Positions 45,749-55,119 of a stretch of 64,000 nt of DNA are shown here, in pieces. A program made the position numbers and the translations under genes. This DNA is from Bacteroidia bacterium (lineage in GTDB: Bacteria > Bacteroidota > Bacteroidia > Chitinophagales > Chitinophagaceae): the NCBI GenBank assembly GCA_030427635.1, contig JAUIBA010000001.1, positions 124,001 through 188,000 of the forward strand, written 5' to 3'. A model generated the notes under the pieces. It was not told the DNA's origin and made no database searches. It worked only from the letters and a program-made list of their open reading frames with translations. How positions within the stretch are numbered: the first letter of the stretch is position 1; every line of letters starts with the position of its first letter.

Positions 45749-46818
45749 TATCAGAAGCAGAGTTAAATAATATTATCGGCCAGCCAAGCGGTGAAAAACT
45801 TGAATACCGCGCTGTGTTACCACCATCGAGAACGGTTGGCCAATTGATTTGTGGCTTTGCAAATTCAGCCGGAGGCATAGTAGTACTTGGTGTATCACAG
45901 AAACAAGGGGCACGTATGCAAGTGCTTGGTCTGAGTGAAGATTTTCGAGCCAATTCTATCGTGCATAAGGCCATAGATATGCTGAATCCTGTGCCGGTTG
46001 TTCAGTATTACTACACAAACTTTAAAGATAAACGAGTTTACATAATTGAGGTTACACCTTCAAATAATCAGGTATCTGTAGAAGGAAAAGTGTTTAAGAG
46101 GAATGGCGCAGAAACTACATTGCAAAACCCAACTACAATATCAGTTAGGGTAACAAGTTATCACAAAATTCAGGAACTAGGTAGGAAACTAATCATTACA
46201 CCAACGACCGAAGCGATGGCAGGCTTTCTGGAACATTATCGCAGTGTCTTAAATATTATTTCAGACTTGGGGACTTTGCTTTACCCTGTGTCGCCTTCAA
46301 CTGCTACAAATAACATAGAGGGGAAAATCTTGATGAGAATATTATTTTCGTCATGTGCAGACAATTTCGAAACCTATCTGTCAGATCTCCTCTATGAAAT
46401 ATATCTTGCGAAACCTGAAACGTTGAAATCAGACGAGACAGTAACTGTAAAAGAAGTCCTTGAATGTGTTGATTTACAGGAATTTATTTCCTACTTTGCT
46501 AAAAAGAAGCTCAGCAAACTCAAACGCGGAAGTGTAACGGCATTTTTAAGTGAAAATAAGCAAATCGAGAAGCTGAACGCTGTCAATAATGAACAACAAA
46601 AGGAGATAGAGCGCATCCTTCAGATAAGGCACCTTTACGCTCACAACAACGGCATAATTGACGAAAAATTCTTAAAGTACTTTCCCGAGTTTAACCTTAA
46701 TGAACAACATGAAATGTCTGTAGATGAAACACTTGTTTATCTCGATTATCTCAGCACAGTAGTGTCTCAAATAGACACTGCTGCGATTCATAAATTCAAT
46801 TTAGCAAATGCAGTGTAG
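45745..46818 (+). CDS. Schlafen AlbA_2 domain fused to HEPN-like domain
   Basis: 357 residues. The AlbA_2 (Schlafen) domain occupies about residues 14-125 (EKLEYRAVLPPSRTVGQLICGFANSAGGIVVLGVSQ, then FKRNGAETTLQNPTTISVR). The C-terminal part (190-345) is a HEPN of the RiboL-PSP type with RHLYAHNNG (Arg295, His300), the R-x4-H motif of HEPN ribonucleases. So it pairs a nucleic-acid-binding module with a possible RNase. Its start overlaps the ATPase stop (ATGA), implying a coupled pair. The hairpin at 46812-46848 closes the unit. Confidence 0.78.
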   Translation: MISEAELNNIIGQPSGEKLEYRAVLPPSRTVGQLICGFANSAGGIVVLGVSQKQGARMQVLGLSEDFRANSIVHKAIDMLNPVPVVQYYYTNFKDKRVYIIEVTPSNNQVSVEGKVFKRNGAETTLQNPTTISVRVTSYHKIQELGRKLIITPTTEAMAGFLEHYRSVLNIISDLGTLLYPVSPSTATNNIEGKILMRILFSSCADNFETYLSDLLYEIYLAKPETLKSDETVTVKEVLECVDLQEFISYFAKKKLSKLKRGSVTAFLSENKQIEKLNAVNNEQQKEIERILQIRHLYAHNNGIIDEKFLKYFPEFNLNEQHEMSVDETLVYLDYLSTVVSQIDTAAIHKFNLANAV

Positions 46819-46848
46819 ACTATTTTAATAGCGAGAATGGTCTACACT
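46812..46848 (+). terminator. Hairpin at the end of the ATPase-AlbA_2 operon
   Basis: AGTGTAGAC and GTCTACACT form a perfect 9-bp stem around a 19-base loop that overlaps the stop codon. There is no clear T-run after it, so termination is only likely. Confidence 0.45.
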
Positions 46849-46865
46849 ATCACTGTTAATCTCAT

Positions 46866-47071
46866 TCAAAAAACTGAAAATTTTTCTTTTAGAACTTCTA
46901 TTTTCTCACTTTCCTTCCTGTCCAAAATCATAGTGTATAGTTGTGCTGCCCTGAGGTTCTTGTGACCCAACATTTTGCTTGCTGACTCTAGGTATTTCTA
47001 AAATACCAGTTGCTGCAAAAGGAATAGGCTTGAAAATTTTGGCTTTTACTTCATTTAATACCTGTGCTAGT
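46866..47071 (-). pseudogene. Remnant of a tyrosine recombinase (phage-type integrase), frameshifted
   Basis: On the minus strand, a 42-codon stretch (46991-46866) reads LESASKMLGHKNLRAAQ, then LYTMILDRKESEKI and a stop. This is the C-terminal box of tyrosine recombinases (the HxxR region LGHKNLR and the tyrosine in LYTMILD). Just upstream, in another frame, FAATGILEIP recalls the preceding FATT block, so at least one frameshift and deletions have occurred. The rest of the enzyme is gone. It lies between the AlbA_2-HEPN gene and prfC, marking the right end of a mobile island. Confidence 0.75.
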
Positions 47072-47254
47072 GTATCCGACGGAGCCGAACCCCGTTTAAA
47101 GATTTCTCTATATCCTTTATAAATGTATAAAGCAGTATTATATGGAGATACTCCGATTTGTAAGATGCTTTGTACCTCCCTGCATACTCCTAGGCATTTG
47201 CGCTGAAACAATTACCTTTGCAGCCTTTAAAATGCGCCCCGAAGGGCAGTGTCC

Positions 47255-48847
47255 ATGAACGAAAAAGAGATAGCCGCAAGGCGCACGTTTGCCATTATCA
47301 GTCACCCGGATGCGGGTAAGACCACACTTACTGAAAAGCTGCTGCTGTTTGGCGGCGCTATACAGGTGGCAGGCGCTGTAAAGAGCAATAAGATAAAGAA
47401 GCATGCCACGAGCGACTTTATGGAGATAGAGCGGCAGAGGGGTATCTCTGTAGCTACATCGGTAATGAGCTTTGCCTATGACGATATCCTTATCAATCTG
47501 CTGGATACTCCGGGTCACAAGGACTTTGCCGAGGATACCTACCGCACGCTTACGGCGGTGGACAGTGTAATACTGGTGGTGGACAGTGTGAATGGTGTGG
47601 AAGACCAGACGCGCAAGCTGGTGGAGGTGTGCCGTATGCGGGATACGCCCATCATTGTGTTTGTAAACAAGCTGGACCGTGACGGTAAAATGCCCTTTGA
47701 CCTGCTGGATGAAATAGAAAAGGAGCTGAAACTGAGTCTGCATCCGCTGAGCTGGCCTATAAATATGGGTAAGGAGTTTAAGGGGGTGTATAACCTTTAT
47801 GACAGCAGCCTTAACCTGTTTACCGCCAACCAGAAATCTACAGAGGACAATACCATACCGATAGCAGATATAGACGGGCCGCTACTGGCCGAAAGGGTAG
47901 GCGAGCGCGATGCCAATCAGCTGCGTGAAGATGTGGAGCTGCTGCAGGGGGTATATGGCGAGCTGGATGTGGATGCTTACCTGAGCGGCGCTGTGTGCCC
48001 GGTATTCTTTGGTAGTGCTGTGAACAACTTTGGGGTGAAGGAGCTGCTGGATACGTTTATACGTATAGCGCCTACACCGCAGGGGCGTGATACGGACAAG
48101 CGCCATGTGGAGCCTACAGAGCCGAAGTTTACAGGATTTATATTTAAGATACATGCCAATCTGGACCCCCGCCACCGCGACCGTATAGCGTTCCTGAGGG
48201 TATGTTCGGGCCGTTTTGCACGTAATACGTATTATAAACATACGAGGCTGAGCAAGGATGTACGCTTCAGCAACCCTTACTCTTTCATGGCCCGTGAAAA
48301 GGATGTGATAGAAGAGGCGTATCCGGGAGATGTGGTGGGCCTGTTTGATACCGGCAACTTTAAGATAGGGGATACGCTTACCGAGGGAGAGGTAATGCAG
48401 TTTACCGGTATTCCGGTATTCTCTCCAGAGATATTCAAGGAGCTGGTGAACAAGGACCCGATGAAGACCAAGCAGCTGGAAAAAGGTGTGCAGCAGCTTA
48501 CGGATGAGGGTGTGGCGCAGCTGTTTACCCAGCATGGCGGCAACCGTAAGATAATAGGCTGTGTGGGTGAGCTCCAGTTTGAGGTGATACAATACCGCCT
48601 GTTGCAGGAGTATGGCGCTTCCTGTGCGTTTCAGCCGCTATCATTCTACAAAGCCTGCTGGATAACGGGCGAAAAAAAGGCGGTAGAGGATTTTGTACGC
48701 TTTAAGCAGAATAACATCATGGAGGATAAGGATGGTAATCTGGTGTATCTGGCGCAGAGTGAGTGGTTCCTGAATACAGAGCGGCAGAACAATCCGGATA
48801 TTGAGTTTCACTTTACTTCTGAGTTCAAAACGGCTATGACACAGTAG
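47255..48847 (+). CDS. prfC: Peptide chain release factor 3
   Basis: 530 residues from ATG 47255 ([30 protein letters not shown]); a GTG two codons earlier is possible. GTPase motifs: G1 [10 protein letters not shown]2 region [19 protein letters not shown] ([11 protein letters not shown]), G3 DTPGHKDF, G4 NKLDRDGK. The C-terminal domains have the RF3 pattern ([38 protein letters not shown]). It is a translational GTPase that recycles RF1/RF2 after termination. A TACCTTTG box at 47213-47220 may be its -7 element. It is the first core gene after the island. Confidence 0.95.
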   Translation: MNEKEIAARRTFAIISHPDAGKTTLTEKLLLFGGAIQVAGAVKSNKIKKHATSDFMEIERQRGISVATSVMSFAYDDILINLLDTPGHKDFAEDTYRTLTAVDSVILVVDSVNGVEDQTRKLVEVCRMRDTPIIVFVNKLDRDGKMPFDLLDEIEKELKLSLHPLSWPINMGKEFKGVYNLYDSSLNLFTANQKSTEDNTIPIADIDGPLLAERVGERDANQLREDVELLQGVYGELDVDAYLSGAVCPVFFGSAVNNFGVKELLDTFIRIAPTPQGRDTDKRHVEPTEPKFTGFIFKIHANLDPRHRDRIAFLRVCSGRFARNTYYKHTRLSKDVRFSNPYSFMAREKDVIEEAYPGDVVGLFDTGNFKIGDTLTEGEVMQFTGIPVFSPEIFKELVNKDPMKTKQLEKGVQQLTDEGVAQLFTQHGGNRKIIGCVGELQFEVIQYRLLQEYGASCAFQPLSFYKACWITGEKKAVEDFVRFKQNNIMEDKDGNLVYLAQSEWFLNTERQNNPDIEFHFTSEFKTAMTQ

Positions 48848-48902
48848 GGTGTGCGGCGGCTATGAAACCTGATACTGCATTGCTAAATTATTTTTTGCCG
48901 AA

Positions 48903-48935
48903 TTTGTATAGCAATCGGGCAAATAACTAATTTTG
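48903..48935 (+). promoter_or_regulatory. Bacteroidota promoter for the decarboxylase gene
   Basis: TTTG (48903-48906), spacer 21, TAATTTTG (48928-48935), 50 bases before ATG 48985. Confidence 0.6.
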
Positions 48936-48984
48936 TTACGGCAAATATTTACCATCACGTATTCTGCTTTATTACTGACAGTAA

Positions 48985-50400
48985 ATGAACAATACTTATA
49001 CCGACCTCGTCCATCAGACGTTTCACTTCCCGCAGGAAGGTTTTGAAATAAACAAAGAGAATAATCTTATTTTTAACGGGTTGGATATCAAGGCTTTGGC
49101 GGCCAAATATGGTACTCCGTTCAAGCTGACTTATCTGCCTAAGATAGGGATGCAGGTAAATAAGGCCAAGAAAATGTTTGCAGATGCCATACGCAAGCAT
49201 AAGTATGACGGCAAGTATGTGTACTGCTACTGTACCAAGAGTTCTCACTTTTCATTTATAGTAGAGGAAACACTGAAACATGGCGTGAGTCTGGAAACGT
49301 CGTTTGCATATGATATAGATATCATATGGCAGCTGTACCGGAAGAAGAAAATCACCAAGGATATCTACATTATCTGTAACGGTTTCAAAACCCGCCAGTA
49401 CACCCGCAATATTGCCAAACTTATTAATGAGGGCTTTACCAATGTAATACCTATCATTGATAACAAAAGCGAGTTTGAGGACTATAAAAAGTCTATCCGC
49501 TCGAAGGAGCCGGTGAATATCGGTATCCGTATAGCTACTGAGGAGGAGCCAACATTTGACTTCTACACCTCGCGCCTGGGTATACGCAGCCGCGACATAC
49601 TGGAGTTTTATGTAGATAAGATGAAGGGTAATGACCGGTTTCGGCTGAAGATGCTGCACTTCTTTATGAATAAAGGCATAAAGGATGATGTGTACTACTG
49701 GAGTGAGCTGAACAAGGTACTGAACCTGTACTGTCAGCTGAAGAAGGTATGTCCGGAGCTGGAAGGGCTGAACATAGGTGGCGGCCTGCCCATCAAGCAT
49801 TCGCTGAACTTTGATTATGACTACAATTACATGATTAATGAGATTGTGTCTACCATCAAAAACGTATGTAAAAAGAATAAGGTAGATGTGCCGGATATCT
49901 ATACCGAGTTTGGCTCGTTTACGGTAGGTGAGTCAGGCGCAGTAATATACAGCGTGCTGGATGAGAAGATGCAGAACGACCGTGAGATATGGTATATGAT
50001 AGACAGCTCATTCATCACCACACTGCCCGACACATGGGGTATAGGAGAGAAGTTTCTGATGCTGCCCATCAATAAATGGGAGAATGAGTATCAGGAGGTG
50101 CATCTGGGTGGTCTTACGTGCGATAGTCATGACTTTTACACATCAGAAGAGCATATAAATGCGGTTTTCCTGCCGAAGCTGGATAAGGATAAGGGGGCGG
50201 AGCCGCTGTATATAGGTTTTTTCCACACGGGCGCCTATCAGGACCAGCTGGCCGGCTATGGTGGTATCAAACATTGCATGATACCATCGCCCAAGCATAT
50301 AGTAGTGGGCCACAACAAAGACGGTGAGCTGGAAGACTGGATATATGCCAAAGAGCAGACAGCGCAGAGCATGCTGAAGATACTGGGCTACATCAAGTAA
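48985..50400 (+). CDS. PLP fold III decarboxylase, arginine decarboxylase family
   Basis: 471 residues. The PLP lysine lies in YCYCTKSSHFSFIVEE (about residue 80). Further blocks are GVSLETSFAYDIDI, LRIRIATEEEP-type strands (NIGIRIATEEEP), the glycine loop LNIGGGLPIKHS and the catalytic cysteine motif GLTCDSHDFY, near the C-terminus. It lacks the long extra domains of the large SpeA, but the family is annotated as arginine decarboxylase in Bacteroidota. The product would be agmatine for polyamines. Substrate choice is inferred. A promoter and a terminator frame the gene. Confidence 0.85.
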   Translation: MNNTYTDLVHQTFHFPQEGFEINKENNLIFNGLDIKALAAKYGTPFKLTYLPKIGMQVNKAKKMFADAIRKHKYDGKYVYCYCTKSSHFSFIVEETLKHGVSLETSFAYDIDIIWQLYRKKKITKDIYIICNGFKTRQYTRNIAKLINEGFTNVIPIIDNKSEFEDYKKSIRSKEPVNIGIRIATEEEPTFDFYTSRLGIRSRDILEFYVDKMKGNDRFRLKMLHFFMNKGIKDDVYYWSELNKVLNLYCQLKKVCPELEGLNIGGGLPIKHSLNFDYDYNYMINEIVSTIKNVCKKNKVDVPDIYTEFGSFTVGESGAVIYSVLDEKMQNDREIWYMIDSSFITTLPDTWGIGEKFLMLPINKWENEYQEVHLGGLTCDSHDFYTSEEHINAVFLPKLDKDKGAEPLYIGFFHTGAYQDQLAGYGGIKHCMIPSPKHIVVGHNKDGELEDWIYAKEQTAQSMLKILGYIK

Positions 50401-50415
50401 TAGTTTCGTACGATA

Positions 50416-50450
50416 TAAAAGAGCACGACTATTACGGTCGTGCTCTTTTA
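50416..50450. terminator. Bidirectional terminator hairpin
   Basis: TAAAAGAGCACGAC, loop TATTACG, GTCGTGCTCTTTTA: a 14-bp perfect stem with A/T runs on both sides, between the decarboxylase and the convergent membrane protein gene. Confidence 0.9.
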
Positions 50451-50473
50451 TGTTTTGGCAATGAGGCATTACG

Positions 50474-51760
50474 TCATCTTCTCCATACAAGTGCATGACG
50501 GGTAAGTCCCCACCACTTGTTCCAATCCCATTGTGCATATACGTTTGTGTCTTCATGCTCCATAAGATTAGAGAATGAGAATGTGTAATATGCTAAACCC
50601 AGTAAGAGGATACTGAAAGTAACTCGTAATGCTACGCGGGGTGTGTCTGTAATATACTTCTGCATGAAGGCTGTAAGCGGGAAGGCAAACAGTGGTAGGT
50701 ATTCTATATAGCACCGGTGACCAAAGGCTGCACCAAAATCCCATGCCCACCAGCTACCAAAAATATAGGTGGCCAGTACAAATGTGATACTGACGGCAAG
50801 CGTATTGGTACTTCTTATCTTCCGCAGGCTGATAAGGGCTGGTATAGCCAGCAGCATGACAGGGGCATACAGGAAAAACCCATTAGATGTATCGAACAGT
50901 ACATTGATAATGCGGGGGAACATCCAGTAAATAAATCCTTCCTCTTCGTAGGAGTATACCAGCCACTGCCCGTGCATGTGATGCCAGTATAGCAATTGTG
51001 GCAGCAGAGCTAACAGAAAGAATGGAATGCCGGCAACTATATCTTTCCACCGGTGTAGCAGGAGCTGTAAGCGATTACGGATGTCATTGCTGCTGGCAGT
51101 ATGCAATAGCAGCAGCGGCAATATGGCAATTATGTTTGTAGGCCGTGTCATTACAAGCCAACCAAAGAGGGCTGCAAGTAACAACATCAGGGAACGACGT
51201 GGCCTGCGATAATATTCGTCGGCAGTAAGGAGCAGCCCGGTCATAAGTACGAAGTTGTAATTATGAGACATTCCTACCCATTTTGTGGCATAGTGGTAGT
51301 AATTGGTACCAAACATTATAGCCAGTAATGCCAGCCAGGTAGCTCTGTGACTGAAGTAGCGCAGCAGTAGCCGTCTTAATAGCCATAGGCCCACTACTGA
51401 CCAGAAAGCCCCGCATACGATCATACCGATGAAGTAGGGCTGTGTATAGCCGGTAGCATCATAATGATATGCCTGGGCAGCAATATGTGAAGCAAGAAAA
51501 AATGGTACATAAAAGGCAGAAGTGCCACAGGTGAATTTTGTTACCAAAATACCATCGGGGCTTTTTCTTTCGTTCATGCCTCTTACGGGAAAGTGGTTGA
51601 AGTCGCCATGAATGAAGACCGCCGGAAGATAAGCATAATATCCTGCTACATCGGACCATATAACACCCTCCATGTTCATCCTGTTGCGTTCCAGCCCGGT
51701 ATGGAGCAGCCAGGCAAAAAGCAGTATGAAAACAGGTATACCGGGGTCAAAACGACGCAT
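50474..51760 (-). CDS. Polytopic membrane protein, GT-C glycosyltransferase-like
   Basis: 428 residues with about ten to eleven membrane helices. Between the first two is a soluble loop (SDVAGYYAYLPAVFIHGDFNHFP) with an acidic pair in the position typical of GT-C enzymes. Later loops contain KWVGMSHNYNF and SYEEEGFIYWMFP. It probably uses a polyprenyl-linked sugar donor, but no diagnostic motif confirms this. It is related in style to the partial gene at the right edge. It is monocistronic. Confidence 0.65.
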   Translation of the reverse strand: MRRFDPGIPVFILLFAWLLHTGLERNRMNMEGVIWSDVAGYYAYLPAVFIHGDFNHFPVRGMNERKSPDGILVTKFTCGTSAFYVPFFLASHIAAQAYHYDATGYTQPYFIGMIVCGAFWSVVGLWLLRRLLLRYFSHRATWLALLAIMFGTNYYHYATKWVGMSHNYNFVLMTGLLLTADEYYRRPRRSLMLLLAALFGWLVMTRPTNIIAILPLLLLHTASSNDIRNRLQLLLHRWKDIVAGIPFFLLALLPQLLYWHHMHGQWLVYSYEEEGFIYWMFPRIINVLFDTSNGFFLYAPVMLLAIPALISLRKIRSTNTLAVSITFVLATYIFGSWWAWDFGAAFGHRCYIEYLPLFAFPLTAFMQKYITDTPRVALRVTFSILLLGLAYYTFSFSNLMEHEDTNVYAQWDWNKWWGLTRHALVWRR

Positions 51761-51835
51761 AGGGTGACATAGAATGCTGTCAATAAAAGTAGCAAATAGT
51801 ATTGGTAATATTAAATAAAGTGCCTGGGTATGTTA

Positions 51836-53308
51836 CTATCTGAGCTCCAGCAGCGCCACATTTTCTATGTGGTGTGTATGCGGGAACATATCTACCGGCT
51901 GCAGGCGTGTGATGCGGTAGGTGGCATCCAGCAGCTGCAGGTCGCGGGCCTGAGTGGCGGGGTTACAGCTCACATATACCACTTTGGGCGCACGCATTTT
52001 CAGTAGCTGCTGTATGAGCTTTTCAGTCATGCCGGCGCGTGGAGGGTCGGTGATAATAACGTCGGGGCGGCCATGCTCTGCAAAGAAGGCATCGGTGCAT
52101 ATCTTCTCTACGTCGCCGGCATAGAACCTGCAATGATCCAGTCCATTGAGTGCGGCGTTCTGCCATGCATCTTTGATGGCGTCTTCCACTACTTCTATTC
52201 CTATTACCTTCTTAGCCCCGGCAGAGCAGAATATGCCAATGCTGCCTGTACCGCAATACAGGTCGTAGAGTACTTCATTACCGGTAAGGCCGGCAAAGTC
52301 TCTTGCTACCCGGTACAGTGATTCTGCCTGTTTGGTGTTGGTCTGGAAGAAGGACTTGGGAGATATCTTAAAGCGGAAGTTTTCCAGCCGCTCCTCTATA
52401 TGGTCTTTTCCATGCCAGCAATGTACATCCAGGTCGTGGATGGAGTCATTCATTTTGGGGTTGATGGTATAGTGAAGCGATGTAATGCCGGGTATATGTT
52501 CCAGCATATGCTTCAGTATGGCTTCCCGCTGCTCTGTATCGTCATTATGTATGACGAGGTTTATGAGTACCTCGCCGGTGGTGGCTACCCGTATTACTAC
52601 ATTGCGCAGCCATCCTGTATGTGCTTTGAAATCGTAGTAGGGCAGGTTGTGCTGCGTGGTGTACTCCCGCAGTACGGTAAGCAATTCATTGGTAGGGGCG
52701 GGCTGCAGGTAGCACTGGTGTACTTCCACTACCTTATCGAACAGGCCGGGGGCATGGAAGCCCAGTGCGGGTTCTGCCTCAAACTTTTCGGTACGCTCCT
52801 TTATCTCTTCAAATGTGCGGTAACGGGTGCTGGAAAATGTAAACTCCAGCTTATTGCGGTAGTAGCGCTCCTGGCTGCTGCCCAGTATGGGCTGCATTTC
52901 AGGCAGGTCTACATTGCCAATGCGTGACAACTGGTCTTTGACCTGCTGCTGTTTGTACTTCAGTTGCTGCTCATAGGGGAGCATCTGCCATTTACAGCCA
53001 CCGCATACACCGAAGTGACTGCAGAATGGTTCTACACGGTCGGGGGAGGGGGAAACAAGACGGGTAGTGCGTGCCTGAGCCCAGCTTTTCTTGTCTTTGG
53101 TGATAATGGCATCTACAACATCGCCGGGTATGGCATTGTCCACAAATATCACTTTGCCATCTTCAAGATGTGTAATGCTTTTACCTTCTGCGGCATAGGA
53201 CTCTATGGTGATGCCTTCCAGCCGTACATTTTTTTTCTTCCTGCTCAACTTACTAATGTATAGGCGCGAAGGTAGTAAAATTGAGGAGTAGTGCAGGGCG
53301 TGGCACAT
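51836..53308 (-). CDS. rlmD: 23S rRNA (uracil-5-)-methyltransferase RlmD
   Basis: Up to 490 residues. The TRAM domain begins RKKKNVRLEGITIESYAAEGKS. Fe-S cysteines lie in CSHFGVCGGCKW. The SAM motif is YDLYCGTGSIGIF and the catalytic cysteine is in VYVSCNPATQARDL. It methylates U1939 of 23S rRNA. Family members usually start just before RKKK. A TTG at 53248 (SRKKKNV follows it) is therefore a likelier start than the ATG at 53308, whose extra 20 residues look unlike coding sequence. A TACCTTCG box lies before it. Confidence 0.92.
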   Translation of the reverse strand: MCHALHYSSILLPSRLYISKLSRKKKNVRLEGITIESYAAEGKSITHLEDGKVIFVDNAIPGDVVDAIITKDKKSWAQARTTRLVSPSPDRVEPFCSHFGVCGGCKWQMLPYEQQLKYKQQQVKDQLSRIGNVDLPEMQPILGSSQERYYRNKLEFTFSSTRYRTFEEIKERTEKFEAEPALGFHAPGLFDKVVEVHQCYLQPAPTNELLTVLREYTTQHNLPYYDFKAHTGWLRNVVIRVATTGEVLINLVIHNDDTEQREAILKHMLEHIPGITSLHYTINPKMNDSIHDLDVHCWHGKDHIEERLENFRFKISPKSFFQTNTKQAESLYRVARDFAGLTGNEVLYDLYCGTGSIGIFCSAGAKKVIGIEVVEDAIKDAWQNAALNGLDHCRFYAGDVEKICTDAFFAEHGRPDVIITDPPRAGMTEKLIQQLLKMRAPKVVYVSCNPATQARDLQLLDATYRITRLQPVDMFPHTHHIENVALLELR

Positions 53309-53551
53309 GGAAAAGCTATCTGTGAGTGGAGCGATACTAACAGTGTATCAGGGTTAACACAATAGTATTAAATTATGTGCTGTTGATAATGACATAGTAG
53401 AAAATTTCATAAATATTATAATAATTTCTTAGTTTATTTTGTTTGAATGTATGGTGTGGTGAAGTAAGTTTGAAGATGATAAAATCACAATGTGCCTGAA
53501 TAGTGGTACTTACAATTGTGTTTTTAATTATATGGATCACTAATCACTACT

Positions 53552-54199
53552 ATGAAAGAGCAAATATCAATCCTGATACTTGAGGATAATCCTTATGACC
53601 AGGACTTATTGCTGCGGGAACTCCGGAAAACCGGGATGCCGTTTACTTACAGATTAACGCAGAACCGTTCCTCCTTTCAGGACGCGCTGAATGACTGCAT
53701 TCCTGATATTGTTCTGGCCGACTATTCATTGCCATCATTTGACGGGTACAGCGCATATCGTATGCTGCGTAGCCAGGATGCGGATATACCGTTTATTATA
53801 GTATCGGGCAGTGTGGGAGAAGAAAGTGCAGTAGAACTGATAAAAAGCGGGGTAACTGATTATGTATTGAAAGAGCGTCTGTTTACCCTGCATTCCAAAA
53901 TGCAGCGGGCACTTCATGATTATCACAGAGGGCAGGCAGAAAAGATAGCAGATGAAAGGATACGTATGCAGAATAAAAAACTGGCGGAAATAGCTCACTT
54001 CCAGTCGCACATTGTACGAACGCCTATCTGCCAGATGCAGGGGTTGTTTAACCTGATAGACTTTGAGAATTTCTCTAATCCTGATAATGAAGAACTGATT
54101 TCCTGTCTGAAAGTTGTTGCTGAAAACATTGATGAAATAATTCACAAGATAGTAAGGATGACCAATGAGGTAGAGCGTATGAGCTCAGAACTTATATAA
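53552..54199 (+). CDS. Response regulator with a C-terminal DHp-like helix pair
   Basis: 215 residues. A receiver (residues 7-120; LEDNPYDQ, phospho-acceptor in VLADYSLPSFDG, VSGSVGEE, DYVLKERL) is followed by a coiled coil and a DHp-like segment with the conserved histidine pattern FQSHIVRTPICQMQG (about 152-166). No ATPase domain follows. It may receive phosphate and pass it on, or act as a dimerising relay. It is monocistronic, with no kinase gene beside it. Confidence 0.82.
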   Translation: MKEQISILILEDNPYDQDLLLRELRKTGMPFTYRLTQNRSSFQDALNDCIPDIVLADYSLPSFDGYSAYRMLRSQDADIPFIIVSGSVGEESAVELIKSGVTDYVLKERLFTLHSKMQRALHDYHRGQAEKIADERIRMQNKKLAEIAHFQSHIVRTPICQMQGLFNLIDFENFSNPDNEELISCLKVVAENIDEIIHKIVRMTNEVERMSSELI

Positions 54200-54430
54200 G
54201 ATATATGGTCACATTTCCTCCTGATATGGTGTGTATTTGCGCCTGATAGCTGTCGCTTACACTTTCCTGATAACTGTTGTGGAACAATGCTCACATAAGG
54301 TGTAAATATGTGACTGTAACTTGCTGCCATATACCTCCTGCTATACAGGGAGGTGAAAAACTGCTGCCTGAATTATACTGTGCTGTGCAGTAATTTTTAC
54401 TTTCATGGTTTTTATACTTAATTTAATACG

Positions 54431-55075
54431 ATGATATCAGAATCGGAAGTGAGAAGGTATTTTCCGTCTTTTGAGCCTGAACTGGTAGACGAAATATCAA
54501 AAGCCTGTAATATCCGTAACCTGTCGGACGGGGAACTGCTGATGCGCAGCGGGCAGTATATACGCTCTGCTATGGTGGTACTGGAGGGGCTGGTGAAGGT
54601 GTACCGGGAAGATGACGAGGGTGATGAGTTCTTTATGTACTATATAGAGCCGGGTGAGGCCTGTGCGGTATCGCTCATATGCTCTGGAAAGCAGAACACC
54701 AGTGAGCTTACGGCAAAGGCCAGCGGAGATGTGGAGCTTATGACGGTGCCGCTGGATAAGATGGATGAGTGGATGATGAAGTACCGGAGCTGGTATTACT
54801 TTGTACTGGGTACTTACAGGAAACGTTTTGAAGAGCTGCTGGTAACGGTAGATCATATTGCTTTCCGTAATATGGATGAGCGGCTTGTGTTTTATCTGAA
54901 AAAACATCGGGACACCCTGAAGTCGGATATTATACCCTTTACACATGCTGAAATAGCGGCAGAGCTGAACTCGTCGAGAGAAGTAATATCCCGGCTCATG
55001 AAAAAAATGGCTGATAAGGGGATGATAAAGATGAACAGGAACCAGATAGAAATAGTGGATCTTGACAGAATGTGA
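54431..55075 (+). CDS. Crp/Fnr-family transcriptional regulator
   Basis: 214 residues: a cyclic-nucleotide-binding-like beta-roll (about 25-115; DGELLMRSGQYIRSAMVVLEGLVKVYRE, FFMYYIEPGEACAVSLIC) and a C-terminal winged helix. The recognition helix is SSREVISRLMKK, which has the Arg-Glu-x3-Arg pattern of CRP-type DNA contact. Two cysteines in GEACAVSLIC could be redox sensing. The gene heads a sulfur-metabolism cluster, with TGTGA-N6-TCAC sites before the next two genes. Confidence 0.9.
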   Translation: MISESEVRRYFPSFEPELVDEISKACNIRNLSDGELLMRSGQYIRSAMVVLEGLVKVYREDDEGDEFFMYYIEPGEACAVSLICSGKQNTSELTAKASGDVELMTVPLDKMDEWMMKYRSWYYFVLGTYRKRFEELLVTVDHIAFRNMDERLVFYLKKHRDTLKSDIIPFTHAEIAAELNSSREVISRLMKKMADKGMIKMNRNQIEIVDLDRM

Positions 55076-55085
55076 TAATTGTCAC
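55072..55085. promoter_or_regulatory. CRP-type operator overlapping the regulator stop codon
   Basis: GTGATAATTGTCAC, preceded by T (TGTGA-N6-TCAC), in front of tauE. It covers the regulator's own stop codon and the frame start at 55072, so translation of tauE from 55072 is unlikely. Confidence 0.6.
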
Positions 55086-55119
55086 CAAACAACAGGAAAG
55101 GCTTCCTGACTTTTGCACC

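Noticed and set aside
46906-47211. A 101-codon minus-strand frame before prfC
   Set aside because: It is mostly out of register with the recognisable integrase signal, so it is a chance frame over a decayed gene.
47882-48592. A 236-codon frame antisense to prfC
   Set aside because: It is a shadow of a clear GTPase gene.
55072-55119. A GTG start at 55072 for tauE
   Set aside because: It overlaps a probable operator and adds residues before the first membrane helix that do not fit the family.
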